A DNA stretch of 64,000 bases, from assembly GCA_012064415.1 (NCBI GenBank), contig SSNU01000115.1:204212-268211 (forward strand). Direction: 5' to 3'. This DNA comes from Gyrodactylus bullatarudis (lineage: Eukaryota > Platyhelminthes > Monogenea > Gyrodactylidea > Gyrodactylidae). Positions 29,001-41,000 of this stretch are shown here, one piece after another; position 1 is the first letter of the stretch, and the number at the start of each line of letters is the position of its first letter. The notes under the pieces are model-generated. The model ran no database searches and was not told the origin of the DNA. It saw only the letters and a program-made list of their open reading frames with translations. Both the position numbers and the translations under genes were made by a program.

Positions 29001-32000
29001 GGAAATTTGGAATTTTGGGAAATATCGTTTTTTCCAATTATCTCAGAAATTATAGTGAATTTTACAGATCTGAGCACAGATTCAGGATCAGCGCAAAATT
29101 TTACACCAGAATCAGTTTTATTTTACTTTTTACCGCAATTTTGAATTTTTCATGACCCTCTGTGTTATTGATTTAGCAGGTTTTTTTTCGTGCTTGATTT
29201 TTCTTATACGCAATCTGATATTTTTGTTAGAATTAAAATAAATAAAAAATATATGTATACAATCTATAATACTATACATTTATACAAAAGCGTAGCATGT
29301 AAATAAAAAAAGATAAATACATAGGTAATGAATCTTGTTTCAGTTAATAAATAAATAGCTTAAATCTTTGTTTCTGTTCATTATTTATAATAGAATGTGT
29401 TAAAATAATAAGTCTGAAGATTCAATTCGTAATCAATCTGGTAACAACTCAACAATAATGTAGATCAGGAGATAAAAGTGTTTTTGAGTAATCAACTTTT
29501 GATCTTAAATGATCCATAATACATTTTACTGAATATAAATTTAAACAGATGGCTAAGTCGTATTTTGAGCTAAGATAATTATAAAATGTAAGTAAGAAAT
29601 TATCTTCAAAAGATTGGTTTTAAGGCTTACTCAATTTTTAATGGTTTTTTACATCTCGACCAATAGGAATACCAAGGTTCTTAGATAAAATTGAAGAGAG
29701 TTCAGGTTACAAGCGTCTCATCCACTGAAGGAGGTACTTGACAACCTCAGTACCGAAACGTCTGGAAGAGGCTTTGGAAAAAGGTTGGTTATATCCCAGT
29801 TTTTTTTGTTAGAAAATTTTATTCAATATTAATATATAATTAACAAAAATATAGTAATCAGGAAAAGCATTATTAAAATAGAGGTTTTCTGCATCTTGGG
29901 CATCTTGTAAATATAGAATGAATTAGATATAATCTTGTTGTTTTTTTTGTTAGAAGGTTTTATTAAGTAAATGTATAAAATTAACAAAAATAAGTTAGTC
30001 TGGACAAGCATTATTTAAAATAAGGTTTTCAGAATCTTGAGCATCTTGTAAAAGTAGAATGAATAAGATATAATCTGCTTGGATTTGAAACACTTGTAAC
30101 GAAGATAAATAGGCCATTAAAGAATTTTCAATAAACATTCTGGAGTTAGTGGAGATTAGGATATATAAAATCCTCTTAGTATAGTCAAGTTTAGATCGGA
30201 TATGTGACATAACGGATTTTATACTAGAGAGATTATTAAATTCACATAATTTATATTTTCTATCTATCATATTATAAGCTGAGAGTAGATAATGGTCTGA
30301 AAAAGAGGATCTTCTTAAATTGTAGAAATTTTCATCTAATTGAGATAAGTTAATAAAAGTTTTCACAATTATAGCATATCTTCGTAACCAAAGGGGATTT
30401 AACCCCGAGGTTGAGATACGATCATTGTATGACGCTAGATCAGGATAGAGAAAGAATAAAAATTTGGATTGAATATGTTCAATCTCCAAGGATTTTTCAA
30501 TGCTTAATGATGGGACTAGAGGTGAAATATAGTCCAGATAACTAATGCTTTGTAAGCTTTTAGTCTCAAGTTAACTGATATAGAAAATTTTAGAATTGAG
30601 TATATTTGAGTCAGATTTGAAAGGGGATTAATTAATTTTAAGTCCATAAGATATACTGAAACCGAGGTATGAAGTTAAGGAGACAATTTCTCCAGGAAGT
30701 AGAAGCGATTCCAAGAGGGTTGCAGGGAGACCGCATGGGAGTAATAATTTACATTTATCTCTATTAAGATAGAGCCCCATGGACTCAAGGGAATCTTTGA
30801 GAAGATAGAAGTTGTGATTAATTTTCAAAATATCAAGGGAATTTTTCACCTTGAGGACTTTAGATCGTCTGCAAATTTAAGGAGAACACCCTCTATGTTC
30901 TCCGGGAGCTGAATATCAGCGTAGCAAATGTTAAAGATAAGAGGGCCAATAGACGAGCCATGAGGAATTCCCGAATTAATTGGTTTAACCATACTACTGG
31001 TTGAGTTAAAAGAAACATATTGTTTCCTATTAGTTAAAAAGAGCATAGTCAATTTAACTATATGAGGGTCAATATTCAGGTTAATAAGTTTATCTTTAAT
31101 ATAAATCTATTTTTAAATCTACTTTTAGTAATTTTTGATAGATTATGATATTCTCATCAAAAATTTTTATTTTTTTTGAAATTGAAACATTTATATTTAT
31201 TCATAGAAATGATTTATACTAATAAGGTAACAGGGAAAGAGTGTTCAATGTGCCCTGTGTGGGAGGGTTTGAACCTAGGACCGAGATTAAGAGGGTCCGA
31301 ATGAGAGGGGAAAGAGAGATACCACTATGCCACTTATTTGTCGAGGACAATCATTGAGAAACTCAGATTTAACACTTCCCTTAACATTGTCCCTTTCTCA
31401 TTTATAATTCCATTTAAAAAAAATTAAATTCTAAATTAAAAAATAATTTTCTACCCCTTTTCGGAAAGAAAAACTAATAATCTTTTGCTCTCAAAGAGTT
31501 AAAAAGAGTTTATCCAGATTATCTCCAAATAGAATCGGTATAAAAATGAACTATGACAATAAATCAGAAACTAGCTGACAAAAAGTTATTCTTTTATTCT
31601 CTTGCACATAAAAACGTTATGGGATGAGTATGTACTGTGTTATCAGTATGTAATAGTTTTGAGAGAATTGTCGCCATATATATTATACAATGAGTGTTAT
31701 AATATTATTAGAGTTATATATATTTATGTTTCTATATTTAGCTGAGAAGACACTTTTGGAGATTAGGCACAGAATCCATCATTATGTATCCCCATGAAAA
31801 GACAAATCGATATTACAAAGTGAGTCGGAGCTATATACAACAGGTTCTTTTTTTTCTCAAAATAGTTTACCTATTCTACTGTTATCTAATCATTAGAGAT
31901 TAATCGACCAAAGTAAATTTATTACTGGATAAAATGTCTGTATTATTTCGTGTAAATTCTGTCCTATTTAAATTTTTAAAATTTTCTATACTATAGGACC

Positions 32001-35000
32001 TATAGCATTAAGGAATAGTTGGAATTGCTTACATATTCACAATATTCATCAAGCTAGCATTTGAATTTTGAGCCTATCTGATTTTCGAACTTCAAATTAA
32101 AAGGGACATTTTTACTGAAATCGTATAGAGAAATTTTCTAGAAAAATCAGGAGACATTTAAAATTTAAAGATGGTGCCATTTTTTGGAACTTTGAGCTGA
32201 AATTGTTTGTTCATTTTCAGCATCACCAATAGACAAGGAAAACAAAAATGGCCCTTAAGATTTTAGGAAACACACAATCAAAGATCTGTTCAAATTGATG
32301 TTTGTATCAAAAATTGAATCAGTTTCCTCGTCGTTATGTTTATCTTGAAAAATAAAATTTTACCACTCACACGTTTAGGAGGCAAGATATATTTCAAATT
32401 ACATAATGTCTCCTAATATTTCTCAAATTTTTTTATTTTAGAAATCGGTATAAATTTCAAGAAAATTTGAGATAACAATGAACAGTTGAAAATTTTCTAA
32501 TAAAAATTCCCAAATCCATCGAGAATAGAATTTAATAGATTTGAATATTTAAAGGAATATGCAAAATCGATTACAATTTTGATATCTTTTAGGAAATTCC
32601 TCTTTCAACAATTGTCAGTATGGATAAGGCAGGTACTAATTACTATCCCTGGTCCAAAATGACCAACGAGAATAGAGAAAGATTATTCGACCCGGAAAAA
32701 TTACGCTATCAAGATATATTTGATAATAAGAAGGACATCTTTGACCGGACCAGAAATGTTTGTCATTCTTCTTTAATTAACTCAAAGCATGTCTTTGAGA
32801 TTCGATGTAAGGATAATCTAGTCTACTTTGTTGGTCAATTGGCTATCGGTGAGAATTTAAATGGATCAGCTCTTACTCCGAGTGATATAAGTAAACGACG
32901 TTGTTCCTTCATGCCAAATCATAGTATACAGAAATCTTCTATATACTCAAGGAAATCCTCGGCGCCAATTAATGGAATTCTAATACTTGATACGATTTCT
33001 GATGATAATGATGAAATTGAATTCCAACGTGTTCCCCTGATTCCCCCACCTCCAGGTGTTGGTCTAGATCTTGCAAAGCATCTAGAGACAGCATTAAGAC
33101 ATTCCTTATTACCCTTAACACCAAAGTGTAGTATCATTCGCACAGGATCAAAGTTGGCAAAAAAAACAAAATCACAACTTTTGAAATCTGAAGACATTCC
33201 AGGTAGGGGAGACGCAGCTACTTCAAGTGACACAGAAATAGGCACTGGAAAGAAGAAAACAAATAGCTTAAAAGTTCCTGAAGTCCATGATGGAGTACCA
33301 CTTAAATCTGTAAAGATTAAGAGGAAAGTGAAAGTCAACATTTGTCTAACCTCTGAATCAAAAGATGAGGACTATCCGGGCGAGGAAATGCAATCCGTTC
33401 ATTCAGACTCATCATCATCATCCTCGGGTAAGTTATCTATTTAATAGGCTAGCAAATACCCGAGGGATAGTGATAAGTAGGATAATCAGATAAATTCAAG
33501 TTTAACCCTTCAAGTCCCATGATATATTTGTTTTGAGAAAGAATTTTTCCAACATAATCCCAATTTACTAGGGCATTTATAGTAGAGTAATAAAAAAATT
33601 TATTTTCCGCGAACAAAGTTTTATGTTGGAGTAAGAAGAAAGTGATGCCAAAATTTTCACAAATAAGGGCCTTTATTTCGGGTATACTCATCAGTGTGAT
33701 ACATGCCATATATATGTTACAGTATATTCTTAAAATTAGTTTTTTTCTAAATATCCTAGTTTAATCTTAAAACCTGTACAAAACTAGTATATCCTTATAA
33801 TAATTAAAATTTTAAGAATATCCTAATCTCGTACTGGGCTTGTCAAGTTTATCTTTTTTCTTATTCAAAAGTTTCAAGATAATATCACTATGGAATTGGT
33901 AACATTTATTTTTTACAATCCTCCAAAATCAAAACAACCAATCAAATAGAAATTTGACAGGCTTCGTGAAAATCATTTTTTGTGTTTTATCACTTCAACA
34001 CTATTTACACCCTACATATAATTAACTATTATCCTATTTGAAATAGCAATATTCTACTGCTACCTGGTAATATTATAACCAATAAAATCCATTCCCTACT
34101 CCTGTTTAAACATGGCATGTATCACACTGATGAGTATGCCCGAAATAAAGGCCCTTATTTGTGAAAATTTTGGCATCACTTTCTTCTTACTCCAAAATGA
34201 ATCCAGCATCGGTTACTCGGCTTAAAGCCGATATCTCTGGACATCTCTCAAACCTAAATTTTTATTCCTTAATCAAGAAATTGATGTTTTAGCCATGAAA
34301 AACACATTTTTGAAAGTCAAAATGAATATTTTTCATGTTCTGATATACCAAGGTCCCCCTTTCCCTAAAATTATCAAAATTCACCTAATTTCCCAAGACT
34401 TTCTTTCCCCGGCTTCAAATATATTTTGCTACCAGAATCTCAAATTTTTCAATAGGTTGATGAAATATCAATATTTTGTTCTGAATCATTTCCACCTCGA
34501 ATTTTCTCTCTATCATATCCGGAAGAGGCTGTAGCAAAAAGAGCTTAAGCAGTGAACAGTCAGACTTAAATTAAGTATCATTACATTCAGCATAGAATTT
34601 TGAGTAGACTTGTGAATTTTCAAGCTTCTATTCGAAAATATATGGCTAAAATTCGTTTTTTAAATCAGTCTCAGATTTTGAATGATTTTAGATGAATAAT
34701 CAAAAAAGCCATACCCCTCCCCATGATTAGTCAAGGGGTTGACCATTTGTACATACATATATTATAAAATATAAATGAAATTTATATTTCTCACAAACAG
34801 TTGATATTATACCATTAGTAATAATTTCTTGAATGAAAATTGCAAATTTTTTCCCTTGAGCAATTCCAATTGATAAAAAACCAAAAAACTTTTCTAATAT
34901 TCAGGTAGAAAAGAAAAATTAAAAATCAATTGGGTGGCTTACGAAAATTACGTAAATAAAGGTTTTTTCGCCTCAAAATCGCGGGGCAAGAAATATTTTT

Positions 35001-38000
35001 GTAGAGTTTTAATCCACAAGAGTGGGATTTTACTCTGTTTAAATATTTTCTTAGAAAGAAATAAAATGATTGGAAAATTGCTAGGATATATTGATTTTTT
35101 GATTGATAGAAAATACTCGATAGAATCTCTCTAAAAAGTGTGGATTACATTTATCTAAATCAGTTTATTCTTTTCATTTCATTAACTCATTTATATTCAG
35201 GGTATAATAGTATTGGGTTACATTTAATTTAAGTTTTGAACTCTTACTCGGTCACATTTCTGATTGAAGCCTTTGATTTAGAGCTCATAGCATCCACACG
35301 GGCATTTGAAACTTTAAATTCTTGAAAAGGGCTCTGAAAAAATCAGCCATCATCTTATAAGGGTTATCCTTCATTTTCTTTAAACTATCTTCTAAATTCT
35401 AATTCAGGATTCATTTTAGATGCATCTGATGTGGAGACTGATAAAGAATCAGATACTGTGAGTTTTATTTCTATCAAGAGTCTATTTTTATTCTGATTTT
35501 TTTCTCTTAAGAATGTTGATGCTCTCTATGAAATTTTCCCCGATGAAATTCTTGGCTCTGGTCAATTTGGCATTGTCTACGGAGGTGAGTTCCCATATAG
35601 AGTTCTTCAGATTCAGAAAGATTTCGAAAAAATCGACACAATTTGACTTTAGATATAAACAAAAAAATTATTATAAAATAAGTTTTGATTTGTTTTATTG
35701 TATAGAAATCATCATCATTAGTAATGATTACCAATCAATCAAATAAAAATTCTAAGGTTGACATCATTAGTGCTAGATTTGATATTATGAAAGCTTGAAG
35801 AACCTTAAATATGTCAAGAGAAGATCCTAGATACCCTTAGAGATGGTCCTTGGTCTCTTCTAAACTTGTTGTAAGTTTTGATTTTTTAATCTTTTGTTCG
35901 ACATGAAAAAAAATAATTCACAAGATTATCGAAAATTAATTACTTGTTTTAATAATTTTATTTTCGGTACCTTTTCGGATTTTTTTCTGACAGATCCGAA
36001 TCTGAACTATCTGAAGAACCCTATTCCCATAATTCCCCATTTTCCAATGATTTTATCTTTCGGGTAAAGCTTCATAATAAGAATTATTGGTCTTCAGTGA
36101 AAGCTTCAAATCCAAAATTTTCTAAAGCTGATTGATATAAAGTTGATAGTCTATGATTTTTCAAAAATTTGTCATAAATTAATAAGTCCTTAGCTAATTA
36201 TGATCCTTAAAAATTAGATTACCTTCCTCTTTTAAATTAATAGAATATTTTCGCTTAAAGTTGAAAAAAAGGAAAATTTAGCGCCCTTTTGATCTTATTG
36301 ATCTATGATTCTTTTTGTATAAATTGTAGATTCCTAACTTACTTAGTAGTGAAATCCGAGTATTACAGTGGAAAAATGTCAATTAAAACTTTCCAATACA
36401 GAGTAAGGTACAAACAGTCAGAGAAATAGATAGAATTAATACATTAAATACCAAGTATTAATATACTTTAATTAAATTGACATAATGTGTTTCCAAAATA
36501 CATTCCACGATGAGAATCTTTTGATCAACAATATTGCTTTTCTCAAAGAATTTCACTCTTTCCTCATACTATTTCATGTATTAAAACAATATTTCTTTTT
36601 GATGGGAAAAAAATTTCAAAAAGGAACTTTATTTGCAAAAGTTTGTAAGATACACCTAGTTAGTATGAAGATGGGAATTTATGATTTTTACAAAGTTATC
36701 AATATTTTCAATTTGATCCAAAATTTTCGGAATCTAGATCACTTTCATGATACGCATAAAAAGAATTCTGAAAAATCAATCTTCAAGTTGCGAAGATGAT
36801 AAAAAATCAAAACTTACACGATGATGAGGTTATTCTCAAAATCTTATTCAGCATATTTGATTTCTTTTCTTATTGTGATCATAAAAATCAACAAAATTTT
36901 CCAACTCAAGTTCAATAAAGAATTTGGCGCTACATCAAGATTTCAAATTTGTCATGATTTCCTTAAAAATTGATTTTTTCAGAATTATTTATTTATGATA
37001 ATCTGGTTCACATTGAAATAATAAGAATAATCTGGGACATCTTAAGGTTTTTAAAAACATCTAAATTGAGTTGAAATCTATGTATATAGGGATGAAGCGT
37101 AGTAAGAAGGATCGTAAAACATCTTGAGAAGCGAAGGTGTTAGCAGTAGCCGGGATCTTGTGATAGAGGACAGCTGAAAATACGATTCTCCTCAGCCAGA
37201 TGGGTTATAGATCAGCCTTGGCTAGAGGTTTTTGTGGGAGTAAGAACCAAAGTATGAAAGGAGAAATTGAAATAAGAGGTTCTTAGTTTTCTTAATAATT
37301 TTAAAGGAAATCATATTTTTCCCAACGTAGAGTATTGAATCTTGTGCATTCTGAGATATGTATCATTAAGGCTTATTAAGCCCATTTTTGCATATTTTTG
37401 AAATCTAGTTTTTTTGTTAATGAGAATATTTCATGTTCCATTGTAAAAACATTTATCTATGGAATGTGACTCATATTATTCAAGTTTCTAAAATTAACTT
37501 GACCTAATCACATTCATCAATGATGAATAAGTAATCTCTAAAAGATTGATTAAGATAGGTAGGAAGAAATTTAGGGATGAGAATAATTTATACAAAGATG
37601 ATAAATCATTTCAGTAAAATACAGCACAAAAAACGTTTGGGAATATAAGAGCACTCGATTTAATTTAATAAATTCCTAACATAATTAGGGAAATATAAAT
37701 TCTTTTTCCTTGAATAAATCAATATAATCGAAGAAAATTTTGAATTCAGTGCCAATTTCAAATTAGAACTGAAAATTTTTATTAATTTTCAAGTGAGTGG
37801 ATGGTAAAAACTGATTTTTCAAGATCAAAATTAGACATGAAAATCAATGGGTTCTAAAGACTTACCTCATTATCGTTTGGAAGTCGAATTCAAGGTATTA
37901 TTTTGATACTTTACCACGAATTCCAACAAATATCTTACACTAACTACTTAAAAGTAAAGTAATGAAAATTCGAAAACCAATTAATGGTGAAATTAAACTG

Positions 38001-41000
38001 AAACATCGAGATGCTTTCAAAATCATCATCTTCAGAGGTATTTTTGAGCTTAGCAAATTCTTAAACGAAGAAAATCAACTCTCTACCTCAAAAATGTGGT
38101 TTCAGATCATCGATCATATGAATGAAATACAATGCTATAATAAAGTATTATTTTAATACCTTATTTTCAAAATAATACATTATAAACCCTTATAACTTTA
38201 AACCCTTATGAGATGCAGAAAGAAATATAGTTTTAAATGGTTTTCGGAACAAAGGGAATAGCTGTTTAAAAGAAGCATTTTAATAATTTTTGAGCCTCTA
38301 GTTTTTATTAAGGGGTAAATACAAAAACAATAGGTGTCAGATGAAGCATAATAGGTGATATTCGAGGTATATCCAAAAACAATAGGAATATGATCAATAT
38401 TAATATCTGGGGTAGAGAAGTATTCACATACAATGGGATATACCAATATATATGGCCAAATATAATAGGTCAATCTAAGGTTTAATCTGTATTAATACCT
38501 GATTTGTACCTATTTTTCCAAGGTCAATTAGTCAATTGAAACTGGCAATTTAACTGATCTTACGTGAATCCTTTTTTTCTTAACTAAATTCCATTAAGTT
38601 TTCACTTGCAAAGAAACTAATATCTATCGATTTAGAAAGGATCGTAGAAATACAATATTTAAGATAATGAACACTAAATCATCTTTAAACGAATCAACTC
38701 TCTCTAATGAAAAAGTTGGTAACTTTAGCTATTTTATTATTTGAAGCCCGAGAAGCATTAGATTAAGGATCAAAATCTGAGCCAAAACATTGAGCTAGAA
38801 ATAGGATATAACATTTTAAATATCACATTATTGAATTCAATCCGAGTAAGAACAACTCTTAAATTTCATACATATCTAATCTTCATGTAGCTGTGTAAAA
38901 CATTTTGAGCTTGGAAAAATAGGTACAAATCAGGTATTAATACAGATTAAACCTTAGATTGACCTATTATATTTGACCATATATATTGGTATATCCCATT
39001 GTATGTGAATACTTCTCTACCCCAGATATTAATAGTCATCATATTCCTATTGTTTTTGGATATACCTCGAATATCACTTATTATACTTCATCTGACACCT
39101 ATTGTTTTTGACCATTTTACTCACCCTACCTTTTGTTTTTGTAATTACCCCTTTTATAAATGATATATTAGTAATAACCTTTTGTGTGCTATGTTATAGC
39201 TAAGAGAGGCATAGCTTACCGTGAGACAGCAGAGAAAAAGATTGGTTAGTTAGTTGTTAAATCTTTGTGATCATTTATTAGAATTGACTTTTTCACATTT
39301 GACTGAAAATTACTTAAACTGTCTATCAATATGTTAAATAAGTCCTCAAGTATTTTAACATCATCCCACCAATTTTCACTCCAAAACATCCTTTTATGGT
39401 TGTAATTGCGGAAATTTTTGAATAAAAAACGATTTTTAAACAATCAGAATTGTAATATTTATGAAAAACAAGAGAAATTTCATTTTTACTAAGCAAAAAA
39501 CACTTTATTCAGATTTAAACCAGCTTGCCAAATTCTCAAGTTTAAACATTAGAAAACGTTTTTTTCGGAATCTACTTACCACAATTTTATTAAATCTTAT
39601 TACAGAAGCATAAAGTGATATTTTGGAGCAAAAGGATGATGTTAAAATTCTTAAAATATGTTACACTATATTCATGGAATTAGAAAATAAGAAGTTTAGC
39701 TACTAATTTTGGAATTCACTCAAAACTTGAACTAATCGATGATCCAACTGTTTTGTTATTGACAAGTGATTGATTATCTTAAATATCTTGCAAGCCAGTA
39801 AATTTTAAACACAAGATAGCATTAGAACTGTTGGTGTAAGCATCTGATTAGGGACATCAAAGTTCAAAGTAAAATTATGACGTGACTCATCTATGCTTTT
39901 TTCATAATTCTCTGTATAAAATTTGTCAAACATTTTTTTACCTCGTGTGATTTCAATTAAGCGATCAGATTAAACAAAATTTTATTCCAAAACATAAATA
40001 TATAGATTGTAATTTGGAGGATAGATCAATAAAATTTTGATTTATATCGGTATAATTTTCCTGTTATAAGTTGTTGAAAAGATATTTCAAAAACAAAGAA
40101 ATGAGCTGTAAAGAGGTTGAGGTAAAAAATATACAATCTGCCCAAAATTGGGCTATTTTCTGTAGTATTTTGGGATAGGCGCTATCTCTAATTCGATACG
40201 CAGAAGTCAGACATTTATCCTTACTAAGGAATCCTTAATCTTTTCTTCTCCATCTACTTAGAGTTAATCGAATATATTCTCTAAAATATTCTACATAAAC
40301 ATGCTTTTTATATGCCAAAAAATCTGTGAAAATGCTAGAAATAATTTCTTTTATAAATGAATCAATCAGTATTCTTAGAATAAATAAACTGCAAAATCGA
40401 AGATTTTCTCTTAAACGCTATTTCTGGGCAAAATTTGTCAACAAGCTTGTGTTGATTTTTAGATGATCTTTGAACATGCATAGAAACTTTCAAACTTTGG
40501 TTTTTATGTTAAGACTATTCACTAGAAAGTGACGATTTAAAATCTCTTATTTTGGATGATCCTAAAACTCATTCAAAGTAAAAAACTCTTTAGATAATCC
40601 TTCATTATTTGAACAATCTATTGGAAAAAATATTAAATATTAGTTACTACACACAAAATGAGAGAAGGTTTGTGTTATTTATTCAAATAGTCTGATTATA
40701 TTCATGTTGACATCAAAATAGTCTAAAAAAATTCTTTATTCACTAAGGCTGAAAATAATCAAAAATATTCCAAGTATGCTAAAGCATAATTTTGGATGCC
40801 CTACTGATAAGTTATCAGTATATCCTACAGTATGAATAAATATTTTCTCAAATGTAAGATGATCTCCATAGTAAGTCGCTACACATCCAAGAACACTGAT
40901 GATTTTAAAGAACCCTATGTTGATGAGATTAATAATGTTTCCAAAGGAAAAATTCGTCAAAATAACAACATGTCCCATGAAGAATACTGAAGAAAAAAAC

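Larger units (their letters stand above)
26890..31140 (+). mobile_element. Composite Penelope-like element with three nested insertions
   Basis: Layout: an inverted copy of the 3' end (about 26893-27230), then a forward piece (about 27240-27848) encoding a reverse-transcriptase tail and GIY-YIG domain, then the 3' tail (29165-29800, resuming near 31108). The forward tail is broken by an inverted-repeat DNA element (27849-29164), a LINE fragment (29220-29611) and a larger LINE fragment (about 29800-31107). The uninterrupted inverted tail shows what the sequence looked like before the first two insertions. Confidence 0.8.

Noticed and set aside
27936..29077. Two nearly identical 74-residue frames on opposite strands
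   Set aside because: They are the two inverted arms of the element at 27849-29164 read in mirror image, not duplicated genes.
31915..31960. Frame reading [10 protein letters not shown], first considered as the missing PH-domain exon
   Set aside because: It is preceded by an in-frame stop and has no acceptor. The true exon is 31742-31819, with correct phase and strong similarity.
32919..33341. 140-residue minus-strand frame opposite PKD
   Set aside because: Shadow of the real plus-strand PKD exon, which has family motifs.
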